A stretch of DNA of 64,000 nt from SW-4-43-9 sp047617985. Its GTDB lineage: Archaea; Nanohalarchaeota; Nanosalinia; Nanosalinales; Nanosalinaceae. Below, one piece after another: positions 1-7,580 of the stretch. A program made the translations under genes and the position numbers. Location: NCBI GenBank assembly GCA_047617985.1, contig JBLGBS010000001.1:1-64000 (forward strand). The letters run 5' to 3'. The notes beneath the pieces were generated by a model. The model was not told the origin of the DNA. It did no database searches and saw only the letters and a program-made list of their open reading frames with translations. The first letter of the stretch is position 1; each line of letters begins with the position of its first letter.

Positions 1-139
1 CTATCATCATGCCGCTGTTTTCAAGTAAAAATATAACGCCGTTATCAATCAGTAATCCAAGAAAACCTATAGCCGTGAACTTAGATATCCTTTCCAGATG
101 CAGAAGCTGTCCCAGAGTCTCTCTTATTTTTTCTTTCAT
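1..139 (-). CDS. GtrA-like membrane protein, 5' end only
   Basis: The gene starts at ATG 139-137 on the minus strand and runs off the left edge, leaving 46 readable residues. They begin MKEKIRETLG and pass into a glycine-rich hydrophobic helix (FTAIGFLGLLIDNGVIFLL), the usual opening of GtrA-like proteins. Those are four-helix membrane proteins that commonly accompany polyprenyl-phosphate glycosyltransferases and are thought to help present or flip lipid-linked sugars. The ATG overlaps the TGA stop of the upstream glycosyltransferase (ATGA), so the two are probably co-translated, matching the common GT2-GtrA pairing. The family call rests on a short N-terminus plus this neighbour. Confidence 0.65.
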   Translation of the reverse strand, partial: MKEKIRETLGQLLHLERISKFTAIGFLGLLIDNGVIFLLENSGMMI

Positions 140-828
140 TCAGTTATCAGATCCTTTTTCAGTCGAATTATTTCGCTGAAGAATTTTAAGCCATCCAGTA
201 ATACATTCACATTCGAGTCTTCGTCTTCTTTCCAGTTTACCTCAAGTTCATAAACACTTATTCCCTGTCTCTGCGCTCTTACAAGAAGTTCTGCATCCCA
301 GAAAAAATGTTTGTTCTTAACCTCCTCCATTATTTCTTCCACTTTTTCCTTCCTGAAGAACTTGAAGCCGCACTGATGGTCCTCTATCTCTGAACTGAAG
401 ACGGTTTTCAGAAGGTTGTTGAATACAAGGCTTGGAATTTTTCTACCAATATTTCTTTCCGTGCCTTCCCCTGTTCTTGAACCTATAACAAAATCGTAGT
501 CGTCCAGTTTTTCCACAGCCTCTGCAGTATGTTCTATATCTGTGGCTAGATCAGCGTCCATGAAGCCGACTTTATCAAATCTGCTTTCAATTATACCTTT
601 CTCTACCGCTGCACCTTTTCCATTCTTGCTTGAGTGTATATGCTGGATTCTTTGATCTTCCGAGCCAATTTTTTCGGCTTTCAAAGCTGTAGGACTCCCC
701 TTCTGGTTTTCGACAACAAGTATCTCGAAATCAGTGAAATTCTTTTCTAGGTATTCTCTGACTTTAGCTGTGTTTTCCTCTAAGATCTCTGCTTCGCTGT
801 GGAAAGGAATAATTACTGAGAGTCCAAT
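136..828 (-). CDS. Family 2 glycosyltransferase (dolichyl-phosphate sugar synthase type), ATT start proposed
   Basis: This looks like a GT-A fold glycosyltransferase that moves a sugar from a nucleotide donor to a polyprenyl phosphate at the inner membrane face. The N-terminal motif LSVIIPFHSEAE is typical of family 2, the metal-binding DxD is in GFMDADLATD, and QCGFKFFRKE resembles DPMS-type enzymes. From the only available TTG (684) the protein would lack the SVIIP strand. The frame stays open to an in-frame TAG at 849-847 but has no ATG, GTG or TTG there. A GGTGAT ribosome binding site (840-835) lies 6 nt before ATT 828-826, giving about 230 residues, the usual family length. The 5' end overlaps the epimerase stop, suggesting coupled translation. 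A frameshift or sequencing error is the alternative. Confidence 0.8.
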   Translation of the reverse strand: MGLSVIIPFHSEAEILEENTAKVREYLEKNFTDFEILVVENQKGSPTALKAEKIGSEDQRIQHIHSSKNGKGAAVEKGIIESRFDKVGFMDADLATDIEHTAEAVEKLDDYDFVIGSRTGEGTERNIGRKIPSLVFNNLLKTVFSSEIEDHQCGFKFFRKEKVEEIMEEVKNKHFFWDAELLVRAQRQGISVYELEVNWKEDEDSNVNVLLDGLKFFSEIIRLKKDLITE

Positions 829-1718
829 AGTTCGATCACCGTTTTTCTAACCGACTCCTCTGAGTTTAGATCGGGTTTCCAACCTTCATTTTCCAGTTTG
901 GATATATCAAGTCTCATCTCAGGTACATCGCCTTCCCAGCCTTTCTCACCACCTGTATAACTGAATTCAGGGTCAAGACTCATTTCTTCAGATACTATTC
1001 TGGCTATCCCGTCGACATCGATCGAGTCCTCACTTCCTATATTGAACATGGTTTTGTCAGATTTCCAGGCTTTCAGTATTCCTTCTACTGTTTCTTCTAC
1101 ATGTAGGTATGATTTTCTCTGTTTCCCGTTTCCAAGTATTTCCAGTTCTTCAGGATTATCGTCTAGTTTGTGGGTGAAGTCGTAGATCACTCCTTTCGGG
1201 TTTCTACCGCCGACAATGTTTGCAAGCCTGACAATCGTCAGATCCAGGCCGAATATCTGTGCGTACACCTGGCACATATGTTCTCCGCCGGCTTTGGTTG
1301 CTCCATACATTGAGATAGGTTCAAGGTTAGCATCTTCTGGAGTCGGTATCTCCGTGTCTTCTCCGTAAACTACTGAGGAGGAAGCGAAAACCAGTTCTTC
1401 TACACTGTTCTCTACGCATGCGTCTAGAATGTTCTTGGTTCCCTCCAGATTTTCTTCAAAGTCTTTGTCTCGATCATTCGGGAAGGTTGAGACTTTGGGG
1501 TTAGCTGCGAAATGAAAAACTATATCTACTTCTTCAAAGTGCTGGTTGAGTCCTTCTTCTTTCTTTATATCGTGTTTTACAAGCTCTACATTCTCTGGTA
1601 TGTTTTCTTTCCGGCCGGAGGACAGGTTGTCGATTATCTTTACGCTGTGATTTTCCAGCAGTTTCTCTGTTAGGTGTGATCCTATGAATCCTGCTCCTCC
1701 GGTTATCAGAATCTCCAT
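813..1718 (-). CDS. NAD-dependent nucleotide-sugar epimerase/dehydratase (extended SDR)
   Basis: A 301-residue extended short-chain dehydrogenase of the GalE/UDP-sugar epimerase type, expected to act on NDP-sugars in the cytoplasm. The Rossmann motif GGAGFIGSH is at residues 7-15, the catalytic serine stretch SSS at 113-115, and the YxxxK pair at Tyr138/Lys142 (YGATK). Length is normal. It leads a minus-strand operon with the family 2 glycosyltransferase and the GtrA-like protein, which points to surface glycan or N-glycan precursor synthesis. The substrate cannot be read from sequence. The ATG at 1718 lies 28 nt from the centre of the AT box at 1742-1750, consistent with a leaderless message. 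Confidence 0.9.
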   Translation of the reverse strand: MEILITGGAGFIGSHLTEKLLENHSVKIIDNLSSGRKENIPENVELVKHDIKKEEGLNQHFEEVDIVFHFAANPKVSTFPNDRDKDFEENLEGTKNILDACVENSVEELVFASSSVVYGEDTEIPTPEDANLEPISMYGATKAGGEHMCQVYAQIFGLDLTIVRLANIVGGRNPKGVIYDFTHKLDDNPEELEILGNGKQRKSYLHVEETVEGILKAWKSDKTMFNIGSEDSIDVDGIARIVSEEMSLDPEFSYTGGEKGWEGDVPEMRLDISKLENEGWKPDLNSEESVRKTVIELLDSQ

Positions 1719-1741
1719 ACCTAGGTTTTTACAGACCGGAG

Positions 1742-1750
1742 TTTAAAATA
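1742..1750. promoter_or_regulatory. Shared TATA-like box between divergent genes
   Basis: TTTAAAATA sits at the exact midpoint (1746) between the minus start at 1718 and the plus start at 1774. On both strands it is 28 nt from the start codon, right for an archaeal TATA box driving leaderless transcripts. No second AT box is present in the 55-nt gap. Confidence 0.65.
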
Positions 1751-1773
1751 TTCTAAACCCTTATTTACTACCA

Positions 1774-2520
1774 ATGGCCAAGAAAAGGGTTTCTCTTACA
1801 CTTGACGAAAAAATAGTGGAGAAAGTTGACCACGAAGCAGATAGAACTGATTTAAACCGCTCGCAGATGGTTGAAGATATAATAGGTCAGTACTTCAGGC
1901 AGAGAGGTCTTGATACAGCTGTAATTCTTTGTGGTGATGATGAAGCCAGAACCCTTGAACTTTATGAGGGTAAACCGGTTTTAAGCCATATACTGGATCA
2001 TCTATCGGAGGAAGGTTTCAGCCGTGTAATTCTTGTGGCAGGTCAGAACAAGGTTATAGAGCAGAATTTTGGTTCTGAGTACAGCGGTTTAGCGCTTGAA
2101 TACATATATGAGGAGGAGCCTCAGGGAAATGCTGTAGCGCTCTCAAAGGCAGAGAGCAAGATAAGGGATGATTTCGCGGTTTTGAACGGTCATGTTATAT
2201 CTGATGTGGATTTCCAGCATATGTTAAATGTTCACCGTGAGGAAGGTGCGCTCGCCACTATGGCCTTAACTGCAGTAGAGAATCCTTCTGACTATGGTGT
2301 TGCAGAGCTTAAAGGCCGTGAAATTCTTGGGTTTGAGGAGAAACCTGAGGAAGGAGATGAGCCTTCCCGGTTGATTAATGCTGGCGCATATATTTTCAGT
2401 CCTGAAGTTTTCTCCCGGCTTGAAGAAAACAGTCTGGAAGCGGCTTTCTCCCGTTTCGCGTCTGAATCAGAGCTTTATGGTTATATTTACGGCGGGGAGT
2501 GGAAAGATATAGATGAATAG
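1774..2520 (+). CDS. Ribbon-helix-helix domain fused to sugar nucleotidyltransferase-like domain
   Basis: Residues 1-45 form a CopG/Arc-type ribbon-helix-helix DNA-binding module: basic strand KKRVSLTLDEKIVEKVD followed by LNRSQMVEDIIGQYF. Residues 48-248 resemble the NDP-sugar pyrophosphorylase fold, with KPVLSHILDHL, GNAVAL, a VLNGHVISDVDF strand like the usual GD metal site, FEEKPEE and NAGAYIFSPEVF. The normal glycine-rich signature (GGxGTRLxPLT) is replaced by LCGDDEARTLELYEG, so catalysis is doubtful. It may be a sugar-nucleotide-sensing repressor rather than an enzyme. It is divergent from the epimerase operon and could regulate it. Both halves are recognisable, but the combined function is inference. 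Confidence 0.75.
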   Translation: MAKKRVSLTLDEKIVEKVDHEADRTDLNRSQMVEDIIGQYFRQRGLDTAVILCGDDEARTLELYEGKPVLSHILDHLSEEGFSRVILVAGQNKVIEQNFGSEYSGLALEYIYEEEPQGNAVALSKAESKIRDDFAVLNGHVISDVDFQHMLNVHREEGALATMALTAVENPSDYGVAELKGREILGFEEKPEEGDEPSRLINAGAYIFSPEVFSRLEENSLEAAFSRFASESELYGYIYGGEWKDIDE

Positions 2521-2946
2521 CTAGAGTTTTTGATACAGTTTCTGCTCCAGTTTTCTTCCCTTTTCTGAAAGTATTTCTTCGGCAATCATTCCCAGGTTAT
2601 ACAGAATAGACACGGAGAAACCTGTTGCAAAGAAATTGTAAGGTGTTTCAAGTCTTCCGGTATAGTAGGTTACAGCTATCGGTAGAAGGGCTGCAACATA
2701 ATGAACCATACTGAGAACCATTACCTCTGAATCCTCGTAGCTTACCTCTCCAAATGTACTTCTGTAACTGTATACTGTCAGAAATGCGAACCCTGTTATA
2801 GCACCTAGACCGTACATCAAGGCTTCGAATAACACCGGTAGACCGCTGTAGTTTACGAGTAATGCTCCAGAACCCCAGAAGGCAATAGTGAAACCGTATG
2901 CTTTTGATTCGCTGGCAAGTGTTTCTCTTAGAAAGTTCCTTCTCAC
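2521..2946 (-). CDS. Four-helix membrane protein of unknown function
   Basis: I do not recognise this 141-residue protein. It has four hydrophobic segments (roughly residues 18-38, 42-60, 76-96 and 103-123) and a basic, charged C-terminus (EKGRKLEQKLYQKL), expected on the cytoplasmic side. Start is GTG at 2946. Its stop abuts the stop of the convergent RHH/nucleotidyltransferase gene with no gap, so any terminator would have to lie inside coding sequence. Confidence 0.6.
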   Translation of the reverse strand: MRRNFLRETLASESKAYGFTIAFWGSGALLVNYSGLPVLFEALMYGLGAITGFAFLTVYSYRSTFGEVSYEDSEVMVLSMVHYVAALLPIAVTYYTGRLETPYNFFATGFSVSILYNLGMIAEEILSEKGRKLEQKLYQKL

Positions 2947-2982
2947 GGCTTCAAATTAGTTTCTGCTGTAAAAAAGCTTAAC

Positions 2983-2991
2983 CTTTATATT
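2983..2991 (+). promoter_or_regulatory. TATA-like box for the HAD phosphatase operon
   Basis: The CTTTATATT stretch lies 25-32 nt before the ATG at 3016, placing initiation at or next to the start codon. It heads a tightly packed four-gene set (HAD phosphatase, PfkB kinase, epimerase, cupin). Confidence 0.6.
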
Positions 2992-3015
2992 TGCAAAGTA
3001 ATACATCGTAATACT

Positions 3016-4239
3016 ATGCAGAAATCGGGGAATAGTGCTGCCGAAACAGAGACCCAGGAGCCAAGTGCGGCCTCAGATATAGTAAAAACAGGTAACTCTT
3101 ACAATCAGGCGATAACGGAATCAGATGCAAAAGAACTTCACCAGATGCTTGAGGAAAACGAGATAGATCCTGAACAGGACAATATGTTCGTTGTTTTTGA
3201 CAAGGATGGCCCTCTCGAAGATCCGTCAGTTTCCACGGCAGAGACCTGGGACGGCGTTGAGGAAGTCGTAGGGTCTCTCGAACCTCATCCAGGACTAGAA
3301 TTCGCCGTTGTATCAGGATGGGATGTAGACACTCTTAGGCGCCGTCGAGAAGACTATCTGAACGACAGTTTCCATCTCAGCGGTTCAATGGGGACAGTAG
3401 TTGATGTTGATGGGAAGAAAGCCCAGGTACACGACATCGGAAAAGACGACATTTACTCAGCTTTCCAGAGAATATACAGCGCTGCAGCTGACGAAAATCT
3501 GAAGATCCATCCTCAAGGTAACTCTTCAAATATTGTCGGAAGTATTAAAATGGAGGCAGAAAGCCCTGATAGAGCGAATGTTGGTGCTATAGCAGATGAC
3601 GTTTCCGCTTCGGAAATATACAGCGCGATAAAAACCCGTGAACCGGGCGCAGAGTTCTTTTATACAGAGGCAGACCGTCCTAAAGTCGTTTTCGATAACA
3701 ATGAAAAGAACTCGAGAGTTCTGACAGAAGTTCTAACAAACGACTTCATCTATCCAGGCGTCAGATTTGAAAGAGAAGATGGAGACAGAATATCCCTGTA
3801 CCGGGATCCTATAGACCGTGAGGATGTATCCAGAGAGCAGGTTTACCAGGTACTGGAAGGATCAGCGCCTTCGAATATCAAGGTGAAGCCCTACGAGGAC
3901 TGGGGAGCCGATCTGATAAGGGAGGTAGATGATTTCAAAGGAAAACCTCAGGGCGTTGCGACTCTAGGTAAAGATGTCTTCAGTAATGAGGAATATTCGA
4001 CTTTAATAATAGGTGATAGCACCACTGACATGGCTGTACCTCTTGAAAACCCTGATTCGTACTTTGTAGCTATAGAGGGTTCTGAAGCAGAGCATAGATC
4101 ACACGAATATGAAGAATGGTGTGAAGGAGAGGATTATATAGTGGTCGAAGATGGTGTGGAGTTTGCAGGTATGTTTTCCTCAGTTATGAAGGATAAAAGA
4201 GAAGACTGGAACCACAATGTAGGTGGTTATAATGGTTGA
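3016..4239 (+). CDS. HAD-superfamily phosphatase (trehalose-6-phosphatase/Cof-like)
   Basis: A 407-residue HAD hydrolase. Motif I is FDKDGPL (nucleophile Asp62, acid/base Asp64), motif II the serine in VVSGWD near residue 96, and motif IV IIGDSTTDMAV with Asp334 and Asp338. The long cap region between motifs I and IV and the order of elements resemble type IIB HADs such as sugar phosphatases. It probably dephosphorylates a phosphosugar in the cytoplasm. About 50 low-complexity acidic and Ser/Thr-rich residues precede motif I and are not typical of the family. The stop overlaps the next gene's ATG by 8 nt, suggesting joint work with the PfkB kinase, but the substrate cannot be named. Confidence 0.8.
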   Translation: MQKSGNSAAETETQEPSAASDIVKTGNSYNQAITESDAKELHQMLEENEIDPEQDNMFVVFDKDGPLEDPSVSTAETWDGVEEVVGSLEPHPGLEFAVVSGWDVDTLRRRREDYLNDSFHLSGSMGTVVDVDGKKAQVHDIGKDDIYSAFQRIYSAAADENLKIHPQGNSSNIVGSIKMEAESPDRANVGAIADDVSASEIYSAIKTREPGAEFFYTEADRPKVVFDNNEKNSRVLTEVLTNDFIYPGVRFEREDGDRISLYRDPIDREDVSREQVYQVLEGSAPSNIKVKPYEDWGADLIREVDDFKGKPQGVATLGKDVFSNEEYSTLIIGDSTTDMAVPLENPDSYFVAIEGSEAEHRSHEYEEWCEGEDYIVVEDGVEFAGMFSSVMKDKREDWNHNVGGYNG

Positions 4240-5152
4240 TACTGATGTAGCGGTAGTTGGTGATGTAAACGTTGATGCTGTACCTGATCCGCTTGAAAGC
4301 GATCTGGATCTAAGCAAGGAAGGACAGCATTTTGTAGACAATCTTGATTACCGAAGAGGAGGGCAGGCTGCAAACTTTGCAGTTAAATACTCTAGATTAG
4401 GAAAGAATGCGTCACTCCACGGCAAAGTCGGCCAGGATAGATGGGGAGAGTTTCTCGCAGATCATCTAAAGTCGCAGAACGTAGATCCAAAGCTGAAGAA
4501 AAGCGAGAATGTTAAGACAGGGACAACTATGGTTCTACCCCGGGAAAACGGAGATAGGACATTTGTAACTTATGCTGAAAACAATGCAGAGCTCCGGTAC
4601 AGCGATATAGATACTGAATCAATTAAGGAGTCAAAACATCTAGCAAGAAGAGGGGTCTGGTTCTCTGAACACATGCTTAAATCAGGAAACAAGAAACTTT
4701 TGAGAGAGGCCAAGTCAGAAGGATTAGAAACTTCTATCGATCTTCACTGGGATCCACACTGGTCTAGGAACTCTTCCAAGGCTGACAAAAGGAGGAGAAT
4801 GTTTCTGAAAACTCTGGAGCATGCTGATTTTCTGATGTGTAATGAGGATGAAATTAAGCAGGTTACGAAGAAGAAAGAGCTTGCTGGAGCAGCGGAAAAG
4901 GTCTGGGATTACGGAAATCCAACTATAGTGGTGCATCAAGGTGAGAATGGTTCTATGATACTTGGTAAAGACGGAAAAATAATCGACAAGTCAACGGAAA
5001 AAGTTGAAAACCCACAGAATCCAACAGGTACAGGCGATGTATTCGATGCCTCCTTTCTCCATTCCTGGAGAGATGGAAAAAGTCTTGAAAAATCGGCTGA
5101 AATCGCCACTCAAGAAGCGGTAAACCACCTGAAAGGAAAAAGAGTTAACTAA
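4232..5152 (+). CDS. PfkB/ribokinase-family carbohydrate kinase
   Basis: A 306-residue sugar kinase. The N-terminal motif VAVVGDVNVDAV is followed by the GGQAANFAVKYSRLG substrate-binding loop. The C-terminal PfkB signature NPTGTGDVFDASF contains the catalytic base Asp269 and the anion hole. ATG 4232 is chosen over an upstream GTG (4223) because AGGTGG (4210s-4220s) is well spaced from it and the family motif then begins at residue 4. It overlaps the HAD gene by 8 nt and is 14 nt before the epimerase. With the neighbouring phosphatase, epimerase and cupin it suggests sugar-phosphate handling for glycan precursors; the sugar is unknown. Confidence 0.88.
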   Translation: MVDTDVAVVGDVNVDAVPDPLESDLDLSKEGQHFVDNLDYRRGGQAANFAVKYSRLGKNASLHGKVGQDRWGEFLADHLKSQNVDPKLKKSENVKTGTTMVLPRENGDRTFVTYAENNAELRYSDIDTESIKESKHLARRGVWFSEHMLKSGNKKLLREAKSEGLETSIDLHWDPHWSRNSSKADKRRRMFLKTLEHADFLMCNEDEIKQVTKKKELAGAAEKVWDYGNPTIVVHQGENGSMILGKDGKIIDKSTEKVENPQNPTGTGDVFDASFLHSWRDGKSLEKSAEIATQEAVNHLKGKRVN

Positions 5153-5166
5153 TAAGGTTTAACAGG

Positions 5167-6111
5167 ATGAATTCAGATATGGAGAAAGCGCTTGTAACCG
5201 GTGGAGCAGGATTTATCGGTTCAAATATTGTACATGAACTGGTTGATCAGGGAGTAGACGTTGTTGTTCTTGACAGCCTCTACCTTGGCTCAACCGACAA
5301 CCTTGAGGAAATCGAAGATGAGATAGAGTTCGTTCACGGCTCTGTAACAGATAGAGAAAAAGTTGAGGAGGCTATCAAAGGTTGTGATACTGTTTTCCAT
5401 CAGGCGGCTAGAAGCTCATCTCCAATGCATAAAGAGGACGCTGTTGAAGGAGCTGTAGTCAATATTGGTGGCTTTATCAATACTATAGAGGCTGCCCGGG
5501 ATGAAGGTGTGGAGAAAGTTGTCTACGCATCCACAAGCTCGATGTACGGCAGTGTTGAACCGCCTCACTGGGAGGACAAGGAGCAGCATCCGACAAATCT
5601 TTACACTGCTTCAAAAATGGCCCGTGAGCTCTACGCCAAGGTTTACTCGCAGATGACAGATATCCATTTCACCGGTCTAAGATACTTCTCGGTCTACGGC
5701 CCTAGAGAGAAAGCGAAAGGCGATTATGCGAACGTTATAACGCAGTTCATGTGGAAGATGATGAATGATGAAAGGCCGGTTATCTGGGGTGATGGAACGC
5801 AGAGCAGGGATTTTGTCTATGTTAAAGATGTAGCAAGAGCAAATATTAAAGCAGCCGAGAGGAGGAAGGAGACTAATGGAGAGTACTACAACATTGGAAC
5901 GGGTACGGATGTGTCTTTCAACGATCTCATAGACATGCTGAACGATGTACTGGACAAGAATATCGAACCTGAGTACATCAAGCATCCAAGAGACAACCCT
6001 GTTATGACAACCCAAGCCCATACAGAACAGACAGAAGAAGAGCTTGGCTGGGAGTCCGAAGTACCGCTTGAAGAGGGCTTGAGGAAGACATCCGAATTTT
6101 ACGGTAACTGA
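5167..6111 (+). CDS. NAD-dependent UDP-sugar 4-epimerase-like protein (extended SDR)
   Basis: A 314-residue extended SDR with VTGGAGFIGSN near residues 8-18, STSSMYG as the catalytic serine strand, YTASK as the YxxxK pair, and GDGTQSRDFVYVKDVARA, the NDP-sugar-binding region of UDP-glucose/UDP-GlcNAc 4-epimerases. An alternative start is ATG 5179, which removes four residues. AAGGT upstream favours 5167. It is the second epimerase in this glycan region and clearly divergent from the first (813-1718), so the two probably act on different sugars. Confidence 0.88.
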   Translation: MNSDMEKALVTGGAGFIGSNIVHELVDQGVDVVVLDSLYLGSTDNLEEIEDEIEFVHGSVTDREKVEEAIKGCDTVFHQAARSSSPMHKEDAVEGAVVNIGGFINTIEAARDEGVEKVVYASTSSMYGSVEPPHWEDKEQHPTNLYTASKMARELYAKVYSQMTDIHFTGLRYFSVYGPREKAKGDYANVITQFMWKMMNDERPVIWGDGTQSRDFVYVKDVARANIKAAERRKETNGEYYNIGTGTDVSFNDLIDMLNDVLDKNIEPEYIKHPRDNPVMTTQAHTEQTEEELGWESEVPLEEGLRKTSEFYGN

Positions 6112-6140
6112 TAAAACAGTCCTTACGCAATAGTTACCTG

Positions 6141-6524
6141 ATGGGACGTATAGACAAGCCCTGGGGATACGAGGAACAGGTTCTGATGACTCAGGTAGAT
6201 ATCGGAGGTAAAACCGGTATGCTGGGCATGAGAAAACTGGTTATAAACGCAGATGAAATGACTTCATACGCGGTTCACAGCAGTCAGTCCGATATAATCT
6301 ATCTCGAATCCGGAGAGGTTACCGTTAGGATTGAAGACGAGCTTGAGGAACTGGAGAAAGGTAGTGCCAAAGCGATAAGATCGGGCCAGAAGCATCAAAT
6401 ACAGAATATTGGGAGTAAAGTAGCTGAGGTTCTTGAGATATCATTCCCGTACCGTCCTGAGGATATTGAAAGGATAGAAGATCCTTACTCCGAGAAGAGA
6501 GAAGAAATAGATTCACAGGAATAG
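6141..6524 (+). CDS. Cupin, type II mannose-6-phosphate isomerase-like
   Basis: A 127-residue single-domain cupin. KPWGYEEQ at the N-terminus is the signature of type II mannose-6-phosphate isomerase domains (ManC C-terminal part), followed by the cupin strands HSSQSDIIYLESGEVTV and RSGQKHQIQNIG. The usual metal triad is only partly visible (His near residue 46 and His near 88), so catalysis is uncertain. It closes the plus-strand sugar operon and its 3' end overlaps the convergent transferase gene by 12 nt. It could interconvert or bind hexose phosphates. Confidence 0.75.
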   Translation: MGRIDKPWGYEEQVLMTQVDIGGKTGMLGMRKLVINADEMTSYAVHSSQSDIIYLESGEVTVRIEDELEELEKGSAKAIRSGQKHQIQNIGSKVAEVLEISFPYRPEDIERIEDPYSEKREEIDSQE

Positions 6525-7574
6525 AAGAAGACCTAAAGACACTACAAACGCCTCCAGAACCACGAGAGCTACTGTTATTTCCTCTTCATTGAGGCCTTTC
6601 TCCATAAAGATATGTGTCAGCGAGTAAATTTTGTCGTGCTGATTCTCCAGACCCCCATTTTTTAGCAGACCCCAAGAATGAGCATCGAACTTTCCTCTCG
6701 CCTTTAAACCGAACTCGGCGAACCATGGCGCGAATATGAAGACTCCAAACTTCTCCATATTACCTAGAACCATAATGGAGAAAAGTGAGGCTCCGCACAG
6801 ATAGGTTAGAGAATCTCCGGGAAGTATAGAAGCAGGGTACCAGTTGTAGAGAAGGAAGCCTGCCAGCGCCCCGCATAGTGATACAGCGATAAGTGTTGCT
6901 TCTAATTCTCCGTTAGAATAAGCGAATAGAGCCATTCCTGCTGAAGCCACAAAGCTAAGTCCGGCTGAAAGACCATTTGTCCCTGCAAGCATGTTCACAA
7001 CGTTAGCAACGAACAAAAGCCCGACTGGAAGAAGTACAAGAGGGTAGATCAGTCCCCAGTCTATAACTCCTACGATTGGGAGTGCCATCTGCCAGGAGCC
7101 GGCTCCAACAGCCATTAAAGGAAATACCGCCGGTAAAACAAACAGCATCTTCGTGAACTGGCTGAGTCCGACCCTGTCTACCTCGTCAGATATCTTTACA
7201 TCGGAACCGAAAACATCTATTTTCTCCAGTATCCGGTTTGTCGGGGTTTCGACTCTTATCTCCTCTCCGACGTGGATATCATCTATCAAACCGATCAATG
7301 CAATAATGTTTATCGAGCAGATCGATGCAAGAACAAGCTCTACATTAGTTCCGATACCGAGCAGTCTTCCTATTCCCAGAAAAGCTGTCGTGGAGAAGAG
7401 AAGTCCGAAGAGCACAACAACTCCGCCTGAAGTGGCTACCTTCGGTTTTCCTTTTTTCTGCTGGTCGATTCCGTATATCCCGGATGAAAGAAGATACTTC
7501 CTGGCGTAAGGTACTCCAACAACTACCGATAAAAAGCTGAGCAGTCCGGCGCCTACTAAGAGAGCTAGATTCAT
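6513..7574 (-). CDS. Polyprenyl-phosphate GlcNAc-1-phosphate transferase (MraY/WecA/AglH family)
   Basis: A 353-residue polytopic membrane enzyme (about ten helices) that puts the first sugar-1-phosphate on dolichyl phosphate, opening N-glycan assembly. Family marks visible are the early GKPKVATSGGVVVLFGLL segment, the aspartate pair in GLIDDIHVGEE, NMLAGTNGLSAG (the NxxNxxDG-like site) and a cytoplasmic loop with WYPASILPGDS. It lies 6 nt downstream of aglB on the same strand, so first and last steps of N-glycosylation are probably cotranscribed. Donor sugar identity is inferred from the family. Confidence 0.88.
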   Translation of the reverse strand: MNLALLVGAGLLSFLSVVVGVPYARKYLLSSGIYGIDQQKKGKPKVATSGGVVVLFGLLFSTTAFLGIGRLLGIGTNVELVLASICSINIIALIGLIDDIHVGEEIRVETPTNRILEKIDVFGSDVKISDEVDRVGLSQFTKMLFVLPAVFPLMAVGAGSWQMALPIVGVIDWGLIYPLVLLPVGLLFVANVVNMLAGTNGLSAGLSFVASAGMALFAYSNGELEATLIAVSLCGALAGFLLYNWYPASILPGDSLTYLCGASLFSIMVLGNMEKFGVFIFAPWFAEFGLKARGKFDAHSWGLLKNGGLENQHDKIYSLTHIFMEKGLNEEEITVALVVLEAFVVSLGLLLFL

Positions 7575-7580
7575 GCTTTT

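Noticed and set aside
136..684. Family 2 glycosyltransferase as a pseudogene truncated at its N-terminus
   Set aside because: The upstream frame is intact and encodes the conserved N-terminal strand. A non-canonical start with a ribosome binding site explains it better, though a sequencing error is not excluded.
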